Source: Phytophthora colocasiae (taxonomy: Eukaryota > Oomycota > Peronosporomycetes > Peronosporales > Peronosporaceae). From it: a stretch of 64,000 nucleotides of DNA. A model generated the notes under the pieces. That model saw nothing but the letters and a program-made list of their open reading frames with translations. It did no database searches and had not been told where the DNA came from. Where the stretch lies: contig JAGKQI010000097.1 in the NCBI GenBank assembly GCA_018806915.1, positions 895,204 through 959,203 on the forward strand, read 5' to 3'. The position numbers and the translations under genes were made by a program. This document shows positions 53,680 through 64,000 of the stretch, piece by piece. Within the stretch, counting starts at the first letter, position 1. Every line of letters begins with the position of its first letter.

Positions 53680-54516
53680 ATGGTGAACGCTGTAGTGGAG
53701 AATCTGTTTCGAGTGCTGGCGTCGCTCACCTCCATCTCCGTCACTTTGAGCATGGTCCCCTCGATGTATCGCATCTACCGTAAGAAGGACACCGGGATAG
53801 CTTCCGTACTACCACTCGTCTGTATGGTAGCGAACGCCCACGTCTGGATGCTGGACGGCGCCATCGTCAAGAACTGGTTCCCTATGTTCGCCACCTTCCT
53901 CACCTCCGACTTCATTGCTATCGGCTACGTGACTGTGTTCTTCTGCTACGCACGTGACCGCAAGAAAGCTCTGCGGAGGATCATCACTGGTGCTACGATC
54001 CTTGGTCTCATTACGATCTACGCGATCCTGGGCAAATCAGGCTACACCAACCAGTCGAACGACGGAGTGGACACGACACTGGGCATTCTGGGCGTCTTGG
54101 CTGGTCTCAGCATGTTCAGTTCACCGTTCGAGCGCATGAGGAAGGTGCTTCACTACAAGTCGGCGGCTTTTATCCCGATCCCGATGGTGGCTGCAGGTGC
54201 TCTCAACAACGTCATGTGGATCGTATACTGTCCGATGATCTCGAGTTGGTTCCTCTTTGGAGGCAACGCACTGTGTCTGCTGCTGAGTCTGGTCAACATT
54301 GTGCTCTATATCATGTACAACCCGAAGACGCACCCACTGCGACTTGAAGAAGGAGATCCTGAAGCTCTGGAAGGGAATTTCACGAGGGTGGAACCTGCTT
54401 CGATGCTTTCCCCATTGCCATCCGATGACGATGGCTTGAAGGTCAAACAGAACGCGCACAGCCCAGTGTATACTATGGTTCGCTCACCAATAGCTGGAGT
54501 TCCAACAAGTTCGTAA
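53680..54516 (+). CDS. SWEET sugar transporter 4, intact
   Basis: One open frame of 278 residues without intron. First MtN3 repeat: MVNAVVENLFRVLASLTSIS, proline motif LSMVPSMYRIYRKKDTG, VCMVANAHVWMLDG and SDFIAIGYVTVFFCY. Linker helix: TGATILGLITIYAIL. Second repeat: LSMFSSPFERMRKVLHYKSA and IPIPMVAAGALNNVMWIVY, then the last helix. The tail (about 220-278) is acidic and serine rich, ending SPVYTMVRSP. The proline and tyrosine pattern of the gating helices is kept, so it is probably a working uniporter, likely for uptake or redistribution of host sugars. It is the only SWEET here without a lesion. Confidence 0.93.
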   Translation: MVNAVVENLFRVLASLTSISVTLSMVPSMYRIYRKKDTGIASVLPLVCMVANAHVWMLDGAIVKNWFPMFATFLTSDFIAIGYVTVFFCYARDRKKALRRIITGATILGLITIYAILGKSGYTNQSNDGVDTTLGILGVLAGLSMFSSPFERMRKVLHYKSAAFIPIPMVAAGALNNVMWIVYCPMISSWFLFGGNALCLLLSLVNIVLYIMYNPKTHPLRLEEGDPEALEGNFTRVEPASMLSPLPSDDDGLKVKQNAHSPVYTMVRSPIAGVPTSS

Positions 54517-54937
54517 TTGAAGTGCAATTGATCATGGCGTAATTTTGACTCAAGTGTAAAGGCAGGAGGCTAGACTTTACTTGTCGCGGTATATAGAGCA
54601 GTGCTTTGCTGCCTTTGTCGGCACAGAACAAGAATGCACCGAAATCAAACCAAGTTGCGCTTGGTGCAACATCCGAAAAGAATTTTGGAAATTCGAGCGA
54701 CATTTACTTTTGACTTGATTTGTGTATGTATGTACCCCTATCCTCGACATGACTAGCCAGTGTTGCTGTTCCTCTGATGCGGGCCACCAGCCGGTTTGTG
54801 GGCAGAGTCTGTACATGTACCTAGTCAACGGAGGTGCAGGTCGTAGAGTCCAGGGCCTGGACTCCAGGCAGCACACAGCAAAGTCCACCGCAGTGCACAG
54901 CTCAAGAACACTTTGCACAACCATTAGGGAACCAAAG
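54517..54937. other. intergenic or 5' leader of the PH-PGAM gene
   Basis: No separate gene. The frame of the following gene is open upstream to 54722 but lacks similarity to known domains, so the ATG at 54938 is preferred. Confidence 0.4.
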
Positions 54938-56348
54938 ATGGAGGTTGTGTCGCCTGCGCAGCATGAGGACGAAGTGCGACCGTCACACATGAATTCGCGA
55001 CTATCAACTATTGACCATTTCACGTCTAATAGTGACGGGTTGGGTGCTACGCAAGTACTGGGGGCGTCTCCAGCCCCTCGACAGTCCATGATGGCGTCTG
55101 TGATGCGTCCATCGTCGATGATGCGGCCGTCGGTCGTCACGGACTTGAGCAACAATTTCTCTGAAGCGAAAATCCACGACGCGCATGTGCAGGTGTTCGC
55201 GAGCGATGTACTGATGGAAGGAGAACTTACGAAGAAGGGCGAGTCTGGGTTGCAGACCTGGAAAAATGTAAGTGTACGTTTGGCGATTGTTTTTTTTTCA
55301 TGATTCTTTAGTATTTTTGTAAAACTCGAATACTAATGATCAGTTTTTTATTGTAGCGGATTTTCGTGTTGCGTGGACAAGAGCTCTCGTACTACACTAT
55401 TGATAACAAGCAGCGCTATGGAGCGTTGAAAGGCACTTGGGACATTGCTGGAGCTTCTGTGGAACGTCAAGACAATTCGTCCTTTAGTTTGACACTGGCC
55501 AATGGAAGTGTGCGTAGTATTGGAGCTCCTAATGTGCAGACGTTGATGGACTGGATGACGGCCATTGCAGTTGCTGCTGAGGCTCATATCGTGAAACCTA
55601 CGACAGATCTGTCACTGGTGGACCAAAGTCGCACTACGCATATTATCTTGGTGCGTCACGGACACTATGCCAGTTCCCAGACGCCGTCCGTTGATATGCA
55701 CGGACCTTTGACGGATTTAGGAATTCAACAGGCTCGAGCCACGGGTAAATTCCTCAACAAGTACCTGTCGGAACGGCTCGTACTCAAACGTTTCCCCAAG
55801 TTCCCAGTGTACCACAGCGGCGTTCGTCGAGCTATTGAGACGGCTGAACATATTGGAAGCGCATTCCCGAGTGGATCCGTGCAGTTTCGTGAGAACAAAC
55901 TCTTCCGTGAAGCTTGGCCAGGCAATCCGTTGCCGAACGGCAACCGCCAGCAACTGGCGAGAGAAGCTGGACAATATGGTGTCTGACTGCGCTCGCCTTA
56001 GCCAAATGGCGTACCGCACTACGTTCCGTCATTTGATTCCTCAGGATCTGGAGATTGAGGAACGCGAACTTGGTGAGGAGGATCAGAAGCACTACGCCAA
56101 CACTTTCGGTGTACGTTCGACGCAAACCCGTGCCAAGGATAGGTTCCGTGTGATTGTATGCCACGCCAACATTATCCGTTGGTTCGTGTGCAAGGCACTG
56201 GGTGTGGATCCGGACGGCACGTGGGGCCGCATGAGATACAACCACTGCGGCATCACCGCTATGGAGGTCGACAGTGTCCGGCAATGTGCAGCTCACTTAC
56301 ATGAATCAGACGGGTCATCTGGAGACCACGCAGCTCTCCGAAGTGTAA
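54938..56348 (+). CDS. PH domain-phosphoglycerate mutase-like phosphatase (two frame breaks)
   Basis: Exon 1 54938-55267, 89-bp intron (GTAAGT..TTGTAG), exon 2 from 55357. A disordered serine/methionine-rich N-terminus leads to a PH domain (LMEGELTKKGESGLQTWKN across the intron to IFVLRGQELSYY, WMTAIAVAAEAH), which would bind phosphoinositides. The C-terminal part is a histidine-phosphatase domain: LVRHGHY with the catalytic His, YHSGVRRAIETAEHI, and VIVCHANIIRWFVC with the second His. PGAM5-like phosphatases are relatives. The frame changes by one base near 55960-55975 and again near 56275; the true stop is probably TAA 56346-56348. Conserved residues continue through both breaks, so sequence error is likely. 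Confidence 0.8.
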
Positions 56349-56723
56349 TGAGTCTACAGTAGTTACGTATCGACTACAGGTCCAAACCTCGCTCGAGACG
56401 ATCGAGCAGAAAGTTTGCTACAGTGGAGTTGAAAAGAGTATCGAACATTTACGTACGTAGGATCGATTCGTTCGCGTGTTGACTTTGGCTCAATCTTGCA
56501 TTGAATGCATCAAAATTATCTGACGCTCTTTCGTGTTGAATCTGCAGTGTGTTAAACCAGCAGTGAGGATACAAGTTGAAGTGAGTCACGATTGTTAAGA
56601 TACTTAATCTCGGTGTAAGGATGTTCATTTCTTGGGCAGTATGCCAATAACGAGCTAGCCAGCTCCAGTCGCTGCCTACATGCCGAAGGATCGATCATTA
56701 CACGAAAGGTTGGCAAGTACAGC
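56349..56723. other. intergenic between convergent genes
   Basis: No gene seen between the 3' ends of the PH-PGAM gene and the cytochrome b5 reductase gene. Confidence 0.45.
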
Positions 56724-57609
56724 TTAGAACTTCAGAACCTGCTTGCTGGTGTAACCCAGCTCCTTGAGCAGACCCCAGAGCTCGCCCTGGCTCCGGTCAG
56801 GGGCCTTGTTACCCGAAATGGCGTTCATCATCGGAGGCGGGCCGCACACACCGATCAAGCTTTCGTCCGAAGGACCGGGCAGAAGCTTCTCGATAAGCTC
56901 CTTGGTCACGTAACCCGTGTAACCATCCCAGTTGGCTTCAGCCTTGTCCAGCACGTAGTGCACCTGGAACTGCGGGTACATGTACTGCAGCGCGTCCAGC
57001 TCGTCGCGGAGGATAATATCCTTTTCAGTCTGATTGCAGAAGACTAGCACCACCTGCGTCGAGTCGTCAGGGTTACGGCAGATCTCCTTGACCATCTGAA
57101 GAGCGGGGGTAATGCCTGATCCACCGCACAGGAAGCCGATGCTCTTGTACATGTTCGGCTTGTACTCCAACTTGACGAATGGGCCCTTCATAGCAAGCTC
57201 ATCACCAACCTTCAGGTTCACAATGTGCTTGCTTGCCGGTAGGGTAGCCCTTGACGACCAGCTCCAGCTCGCCCTTTTCGGCGTTCGTGTTAGTAGGCGT
57301 GTACGGGCGCACGGCTGCCTTGCCGTCCACGTCGGCCTTGGCCATCAGGCAGCTGGCGACGGTGAGACCCATCTCGTGCTCCTTGCTGGGCAGGGCGAAG
57401 ACCACGCGCTTGGTGTCGTGGGTCACCTCCTCCACCTTGGTCACCTTGAAGGAGCGGAACTCCTTGGGGCTCAGAGCCACCTTAGGCTCCTCGGCGTTGT
57501 GCGCAGCAGTGGAAAAGCTGGCCAGGCCCAGGGCGGAGACCATGGCGGTGACAGAAGCAGCGCCGCTCACAGGCTGGCGGGATGCGGAGCGGATCAGAGA
57601 GGAGAGCAT
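56724..57609 (-). CDS. NADH-cytochrome b5 reductase, mitochondrial type (frame break)
   Basis: It starts MLSSLIRSASRQPVSGAASV, a basic amphipathic presequence followed by a small hydrophobic stretch, as for outer or intermembrane mitochondrial forms. FAD-binding: AAVRPYTPTNTNAEKG (RxYTPT flavin motif). NADH-binding: FLCGGSGITPALQM and VCGPPPMM. It passes electrons from NADH to cytochrome b5 or related acceptors. A one-base frame change lies near 57235, just after KGYPTGK, inside the flavin domain; similarity resumes at once on the other side (HIVNLKVGDELAMKGP). It ends at 56724. Otherwise complete, about 295 residues. Confidence 0.85.
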
Positions 57610-58217
57610 AGCGCTAATATTCGGAAGCTTCGGGTCGGAGACGGGAGATTTGCAACTGATGGAGCTTCGTGCACCCTCGTTCAAGGGGACCGCCAACACT
57701 TGTCCTATCTGCGCAATCGGCGCGTCAGCATTGGCTGGATTGGCTGTGATCAAAGCAGATGATTGGCTGAAAAGCATATCCTTCCAACCGTTGTCGTAAC
57801 CAGCGAAGGTTGACGCTCCTCACGTGTTGAGTGCGCTTGGTGTCGCAAGGGTGGGCACGCTGGAACTCGCTCCTGCGCGGTCGTAAACTATAACTTTGGA
57901 ACTCCGGGCAAAAATGGCGTGTTAATAATGAAATGAAAGAGAAGCGGTGCCTACCGAAAGCTCAGTCGAAAGAGAACGCATCGACAGCAGTCCAGTCAGC
58001 AGTGCTACCACAGGTTTGTGAGCGTCCAAGCGAGATCCGGTCTCAGCTTGGGGTGGCGGGATCGATGCAAAGCCTTTTTCGGCGTACGGCGCTTGACGAC
58101 GCCCTTGTTGCGCTGGTCCACCTGCTCCAATCTCGCGTTAGCACTGCAAAATGCTCGAGTGCGCGATATGTTCTGAACAACGTACCCTAGCAGTAGTTTG
58201 GCTTCCAAGTGATGGCA
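57610..58217. other. intergenic
   Basis: No supported gene; two short open frames lack recognisable features. The region should hold the promoter of the cytochrome b5 reductase gene (start 57609). Confidence 0.4.
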
Positions 58218-60591
58218 TTATCTTGGCCACGTTGACATTACCTGTATCATGTGCAGCTCCTGAGGCTGCAGGGTCTTCATCGCAGCATACTGGAGAACCG
58301 AGCGAGTCCTGAATTGAGACCTCAAAGGCCAGATTGAATTGTGAATACTGTCTGCAATGCCTTCATGCAACATGGCTATCGGAGACGCATTTGTGAGCTC
58401 AGACCTTCCCGCCTTCTGCGCTGGAGTACGTCTCTTTAAACGAGGTCGACGGACGGCATTTCCACCATTGGACTTGGCTGATCTGGTCATTGCTACAGCC
58501 GACACGTCGGTAGTAGCAACAATATCTGTCAATTCCTTGTCGGTTTGGGGTGAATCGTCAACCAAATTCAGTCCGAGTTGCCGTCGCGCAGACGTTGGTT
58601 GGTGTGCCGACACTCCTTTCGACTTCCGTTGATTCTTGACATCCAGCGTCTGTGAAAAACACGGTGTGAGCTGTTCCGGTATGCCACCCACCGCTCACGT
58701 CAGCTCACCTTTTGGGAGGCGGCTTCTTTGCTGAGCCGCTCCAACTCACTCTTTTGTTCTTCACGCGCCAGGTTATCCATTGTCTCGTGTGTGTCACCTT
58801 TCGCAGATACGGACTGACCCTGACGTTCTGGCATCTCCGAAATGTATTCCTCACCGACTTTTGGTTCACTAATGGAGGCGGTAGCGAGCTTCTCTTTCTC
58901 CTCCGCCCGTTTCTTCAAGCTTTCTTGTTTTGCGTTAAATTGCTGTTCCTAACAACGGATAGTTGTAGTTAGTGTTGATTGATGGATCAAAGCTTGGCAA
59001 TATTTACCTTCTGTTTCAAAATCTTGCCGTATTTCTTGTGAGTGTCGGTCAATAGAGCATTGTATCGCTCTTTGAGCTGCAGATCTGTATTAGTATAACA
59101 GGATGGCAATCTTGCAAACTAACCGAGCAGAACCTTTGTTGTCTTGCGTGCAATTGTTTCGTTGATTTCATCTGAATCCTTCGTTGTCCAGCTTTCGATC
59201 TGCAGCGAAAAACAACAAGTTAGGTAAATGATTTCCTGCATCAACCAGCATGCGTACCTCTTTGTTAAGCAACTCGATCAGAACTTCAGCGTCGCCCACG
59301 ACGAAGGTGTTCAAAAACTTGTCGCGGATTTCGTCTGTGCGATTTTTTATGGCAGTTTGAGTAGCTGTGATACTGTCCTTGATCGTTGGTAGCGTGTTGC
59401 GAGCGTGTTGAATCTCTGACTCTAACACTGCACAAGTGGAACTCAGCTCCTCAGACTCGACCTCTTGTGCTGCTCGAAGCTGCTGAGTACGCTCTAAACG
59501 ACGTAATTCTTGATCCAGCAAGTTTTGAGTGCTCAGCACTTCAGCATCGACGAGTTCTTGGGTAGCTGCAGATTTTTTCACTTGATCCCGCCTTGTGTCA
59601 ATACGTGCCTCCCATTCTGCAAGAATCTTTGTCTTCTGCACAACTTTGTTGTTCAGAGTGGAGACTTTCCTATTCCGAGCGGTGACAGCACGCTCCGTTG
59701 TCTTTAATTCTTTTTCAGAATCCTTAATCTGTGCTTCCAGAGAAGACAATGTCTTTTCGTGCTCCTCGCGGAATGCTTGGAAAGCTGAATCAAAAGTAGA
59801 GTGTAGGTGTAATTAACTGTCAATGAAATCCTTCATGCTCGTTGCACGTACCAGACTCGTCAGCAATACGAGCTTTAGCAGCTTCGTTATGCTCATTTTT
59901 AAGATGCCCGAGCTGGCGTTCTAGCCAACGTAGCTGCTCATCTTTCGCCTGTCAGAAAGAGGTCAGAGATAATAAGAGAGATTATTCGAATGGATTGAGT
60001 TGAACGAAGTCACCTTGATGCTAGATTGCGTGATTGCCAGCATGTTCCTTTCTTGCTTTTTCCGCAGAGATATCTCTCGCTTGAAAAAAGTGACATTTGC
60101 CATATCTTCCTGTAGAATCGGGAACACATTTAGTTCCACTGAAACATTGAGGCACTCAACATTTGCGTACGCTGAGTTCTTGCAGCCGTGATTCCAGATC
60201 CTTCGCGGTCTTGACAACGTCCTCATCGGCAGGACAAGTCGCCTTCATCAACGAAATTAATAACAACCTCGATAGAAACGCAATTACTTTCCATACACCG
60301 TTGCTTTGGAGAAGCCTTTGGAGTTCCCGCTGCTCACTGTATATGCGCCAGGTAGGTATTTCAGTAGCAATGTGAACATTTCACACAAGTCAAGGAACGT
60401 ACCTCCTAGCGTCTTCATTAGCAATAGCAATTTGACGGTGCTCTTCGTGAGCCATGCCTTCGTAATTCTTCCATGTCTACTACAAACCAAAATGGGAGGG
60501 CGTCGGCAATCAAATATCAAAGACTTAAATATTATCATAGAGAGTATACCGTTCGGAGGTCTTCAATAAAGCGTTTTTTCAGCTCGCAGAT
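58218..60591 (-). CDS. long coiled-coil protein, at least 11 small exons, 5' end unresolved
   Basis: Exons inferred from frame and GT..AG borders: 60591-60550, 60476-60403, 60336-60288, 60242-60171, 60109-60014, 59948-59852, 59784-59258, 59199-59124, 59084-59008, 58948-58709 and 58649-58218; phases agree throughout and give about 593 residues. The sequence is mostly charged coiled coil (SSLEAQIKDSEKELKTTERA; LDQELRRLERTQQLRAAQEV), with a basic Ser/Arg-rich C-terminus (RRPRLKRRTPAQKAG). No known domain is recognised; a structural, cytoskeletal or chromosome-associated role is only a guess. Upstream of 60591 similar coiled-coil codons continue, but an in-frame TAA (near 60673) and a frame change block a clean start. 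Confidence 0.65.
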
Positions 60592-62859
60592 CTGTGTGAA
60601 CCTTTTCGGCGGTTATTAACGCTTGGCGCTGAGCATTTTTGGCTGCAGCAGTATTGAGCTTGCATGTCTTTTAGGCAAGTTCAGCCTTATCGTTCTGGTG
60701 ATCCAAGCTTGAAACCTTTAGTTTTAAAACATGCATCTCTGCCCCCAGCACAGCAGCACATTTACCTCAAAGTTCCATTGAGTTGAGTGGGGTAGTGTCT
60801 CTCGATGGCAGCAGCATAAGAAGTGTTTCTGAACTAAAAGCATATCACCACGCATAAGCGACAGCAACAACATTTATTCACCCGTGCTCCATATTCCATA
60901 CCTTCTTGCAAATGCTCCACTTTTAGTACCACCTGGCAGCTGTCTGTCGAGTTACCTGCTCATCAAAGCCCCATACATTGCCGAACTCCAGCCCAAGAAC
61001 GCTTATCCACTAACCCGAGCAGTATGTCTTTCAACAGGCACCACACTTTTCCGTAGTCGCGTCCACAGTTCATTTATGCCGGAAATAGAATCACAAGAGC
61101 TGGACTCTCATCTTTCCCGTACTCAGCATCCAGCAGCATCCGCAGCGGTTGCCAGCTTCTCTCGTCTCAGACGCGTTCTCTCTCTACATAAACAACAGAA
61201 GGGTAAAGTTAAGTGTCAACATCACAAATAAATCGCTGTAGGGACATACAGTAGCTGGGCCATTCGTCGTGAGCAGAGTACTCGTAAAGAAGGCTCCTCT
61301 TGTAAGCCACAAGATCGTCTCATTCCTTTAGACCAAAGCATTTTCTCAAGCTTGGTCACCTCCATCTGCAAAGAATCTTCTCTTTCTTACAGCCACTCTA
61401 CAACACAAGACATCGTTTTGTAACTCAAGTTTCCTGTACGTGCAGGCTCATAACCCATCAGCATACAGACTCAGCGACGCATGGGGACGAGCGTCTTGGC
61501 GTCCTGCAGTGACGTTGGTAGACCTTCCAGTGCGTCTGACGTATCACTCCATAATGTGCGCTTTCTCTGTGTGGCGAAGATGCGGAAGTGAGGGAAATGT
61601 TACAGAAGGCGCGGGAGAAAGAGTGATGGTCCACTTCTCTAACTTTGAAATCTGATTCCATATTATCAGATTTTCCACAGTCAAGTCAACAAACCGACGA
61701 GCTGTAGGTGAGACGCTGGGAAGCCGACCATGATTCCTCGCATCCTGTGGCACATGGGAGGGCTGCGTGTGCTGCAAATCGTAAGCTCACGCCACAGCCC
61801 CTGGCGCGCTTCTTCGCTACCCGGGTGTGTGGAAAACGCGTGCATCTCTAAAGTTGACTGCAACTTCACGGGGAAGCTGCCAGAAAATGCGTACTACCGA
61901 GGAGTAATGGAGCTGGCTATTTGGTATGGCTGCGGTGTGCAGGGAATTCTGCACGCGTGTGTCCCGTAACCGCTTTGGTACTTTCGGTGTTCTGGTTCTG
62001 CAGGGATTTCGTCATTCAAGCGACATCAAGCTCTTTCAGCGCTACGAGGTGCACACACGCAATCTGTCTATTGGGATGACGACTGAAAAGCTTTTCCTTC
62101 CTGGCACAATTTAAATGTCCAGAAACGGGTGAAATTTTGCTGAAGGCTTGCTCACGCTGTTCATACTACGCCACGGTAGGGACCGTGTGGACTCCAGGCT
62201 GCTATACCCAGCGAGATGGAGTGTCGACTGGCTTGCCTCTACCAGCACGAGATGCCTGAGGTCATTCAGAAGTTTCTCTGCAATGGGACGCAGCCAAGGA
62301 GGCTGACATGGAAGATGACCGCATGAAGCTAACGCTACTGCTTTTTCTTCGAGCAGAAAACCAGAGTTTCCTATCTGCGCACTCGATGAATCTTCCCTTT
62401 CACGGACATGTCCACGGCCACGGACACTGAGTAGAAGGAGACTCTCCCGTTGGGAGACAGCTCGCTAATTCAACTCTAGAGGTAATCTAGACTTGAGATT
62501 GGCAAGCTTAACCATGTGCTTAACAGTTTTGGACAGCATTCGTCAATGATTTGATATGGGCTGGAAATATGGAGTGGTGCTTAGTTTTCTGCCAGGTACA
62601 CTTGAAAATGAGCTCATTCATTGATTTAGCATCAAACTTGAGACGCAGTTACGAAGTACTAAACACCCGAAGGCTTTTCAGCAAGCTACGGCTCATTAGA
62701 CTGGGTGGTCTCTTTCTGCTGTTTTCTTTGACGTCTAATGGATGTGGATACAGAAGCTCGATCTTCCAATGTCTGAAGGATTCACGCTGAGAACTTCAGT
62801 GATCTCGCGCAACGGTGTGTGTTTTTCGTGAAATTTATTCATAGTACGAAAGGATCAAG
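60592..62859. other. gene-poor stretch
   Basis: 60592-60740 probably holds the unresolved 5' end of the coiled-coil gene. Beyond it no gene is supported. Between about 61730 and 62400 several short plus-strand frames look coding-like in composition (for example PENAYYRGVMELAIWYGCG, then FKCPETGEILLKACSRC in another frame), which may be remnants of a decayed gene; none could be named. Confidence 0.35.
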
Positions 62860-63510
62860 GGTTGACCGCGTTGACTAGCAGATAACGGTGCGTTGCGCTA
62901 CAAAGCAGGAACCAACTCGAGATGCATTGCGATCCACATGACACGTTGTTAGAGAGCACCTGCAGCCACCAAATCGGGATCCAGGGATAAGAAGCCGCCG
63001 ACTTGGTAGTAAGCCACCTTCCTCTCATGCGCTCGAACGGTGAACTGAACATGCTGAGACCCAGCCAAAGACGCCCAGAATGCCCAGTGTCGTGTCCACT
63101 CCGTCGTTGCCGACTGGTTGGTGTAGCCTTGATTTGCCCAGGATCGCGTAGATCGTAACGTAGGGGAGACCAAGGATCGTAGCACCAGTGATGATCCTCA
63201 CCAGAGCTTTTCTTGCGGTCACGTGCGTAAGCCAAGAAGAACACAGTCACGTAGCCGATAGCAATGAAGTCGGAGGTGAGGAAGGTGGCGAACATGGGGA
63301 ACCAGTTCTTGACGATGGTGCCGTCCAGCATCCAGACGTGGGCATTCGCTTCAGCATACAAGTACCGGAAACTGTACCGGTGTCCCCCTTCTTACGGTAG
63401 ATGCGATACATTGACTGTCAATTTGACGGGGTCATGCTCAGCGGTGGTTGACACAACGATGGATGCGTGATCGACGTCAGCACTCGGAAGATTGTTTCGA
63501 CAATGATGCC
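62860..63510 (-). pseudogene. SWEET pseudogene, decayed inverted copy of SWEET-4
   Basis: Reading down from about 63510: ETIFRVLTS matches SWEET-4 ENLFRVLAS; then NAHVWMLDGTIVKNWFPMFATFLTSDFIAIGYVTVFF is near-identical to SWEET-4. Later pieces LSMFSSPFERMR and SSWF are also present. Several small insertions and deletions (near 63230, 63190, 63150, 63085, 63010 and 62960) break the frame and part of the first repeat is scrambled near 63380-63440. Orientation is opposite to SWEET-4, about 8.3 kb away. Confidence 0.85.
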
Positions 63511-64000
63511 AATTTGACCATTCCTAGGCTGGGAGATCTGAGCGGCAGGAACGAGGCCCGAAGGATTCAGTGGCGACGACTGAAGTCGAGGAATGAGGTG
63601 CGTGGGTCTCTCGAGTTGAAAGTGATGACAGCTTCAATTTGACCTTGGAGTAGAAGCGTGTGGTCGTGGTGTGGGCTATACTTCACCCCTGCGTGATGAT
63701 TTGAAACGAGAAGTGATGTACGACGACCACCTCAAAGTCTGCGCCAGTTAGCACATATTAGTTCTGAATCTAACGTTGCCAGCGAGCGTGGAGTACAGTT
63801 TTCTGGTGGAAACTTTCTACTGTAATGGGTCCGTCTTGGATGGTATGGCATTTTCACTCGACTTGGCTTGCCACCACTATCTAACGAGGTGTTGTGCGAT
63901 TTCCCATTGGTATATCGTTCACCACAGTAATAGTCACCCAATACGATGTTACTGTCACTGCCAGGACTTGAGCCCAAGTATGCGTGTAGCGCTGTCGTGA
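63511..64000. other. window end, no gene recognised
   Basis: Only short frames without recognisable features are seen. Confidence 0.4.

Noticed and set aside
57112..57762. Plus-strand 216-codon frame over the cytochrome b5 reductase gene
   Set aside because: Antisense shadow of the reductase, whose frame has flavin and NADH motifs.
57202..57777. Upstream extension of cytochrome b5 reductase to 57777
   Set aside because: The extra 56 residues lack features; the inner ATG at 57609 starts a clear mitochondrial presequence.
1..64000. CRISPR array, bacterial operon or prophage
   Set aside because: Spliceosomal introns, LTR retrotransposons and oomycete effectors show eukaryotic nuclear DNA; no direct-repeat/spacer pattern was seen.

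Overview
The window looks like nuclear DNA of an oomycete, most likely a Phytophthora or close relative. Reasons: a cluster of small secreted proteins with RxLL and EER motifs, an array of SWEET sugar-transporter genes, an M96-type (mating-specific family) gene, introns of about 45-90 bp with GT..AG ends, chromodomain Ty3/gypsy elements and a Crypton. Genus level is inference; no rRNA or tRNA gene was recognised to test it.

Layout. 1-18461: a head-to-tail array of one gypsy family with a period of about 7.16 kb, in which neighbouring units share a single LTR; it ends inside a decayed transposase-like gene (18462-20540, minus). 20668-21102: a small element with 37-bp terminal inverted repeats. 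21525-28644: conserved host genes: a prolyl 4-hydroxylase-like oxygenase, a cinnamyl-alcohol-dehydrogenase-like zinc enzyme, an ATAD3-like AAA protein with a signal-like N-terminus, a MIF-like tautomerase and an M96-type protein. 28726-34372: a minus-strand cluster of RxLR-type effector paralogues, intact, divergent and broken. 34115-54516: SWEET genes riddled with transposons: SWEET-1 (minus), SWEET-2 (split by a hAT-like MITE that itself holds a Crypton; a Copia element sits just upstream), SWEET-3 (last codons displaced by a minus-strand gypsy) and SWEET-4 (intact). 54938-60591: a PH-phosphoglycerate-mutase protein, a mitochondrial-type cytochrome b5 reductase, and a coiled-coil gene with many tiny exons. 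62860-63510: an inverted, decayed SWEET-4 copy.

How it fits together. Two host-interaction families (RxLR effectors and SWEET sugar transporters) sit side by side in a transposon-rich stretch flanked by ordinary conserved genes, as expected of a fast-evolving gene-sparse region. Nested insertions can be ordered: SWEET-2, then MITE, then Crypton; SWEET-3, then gypsy. Target-site duplications are visible for four insertions (5 bp for Copia and gypsy-2, 8 bp for both MITE copies).

Caveat. Many single-base indels, often in homopolymers, separate otherwise near-identical gypsy units and also break conserved host genes (ADH, PGAM, cytochrome b5 reductase, SWEET-1). Some are probably consensus errors of a long-read assembly rather than biology; this cannot be settled from the sequence alone.
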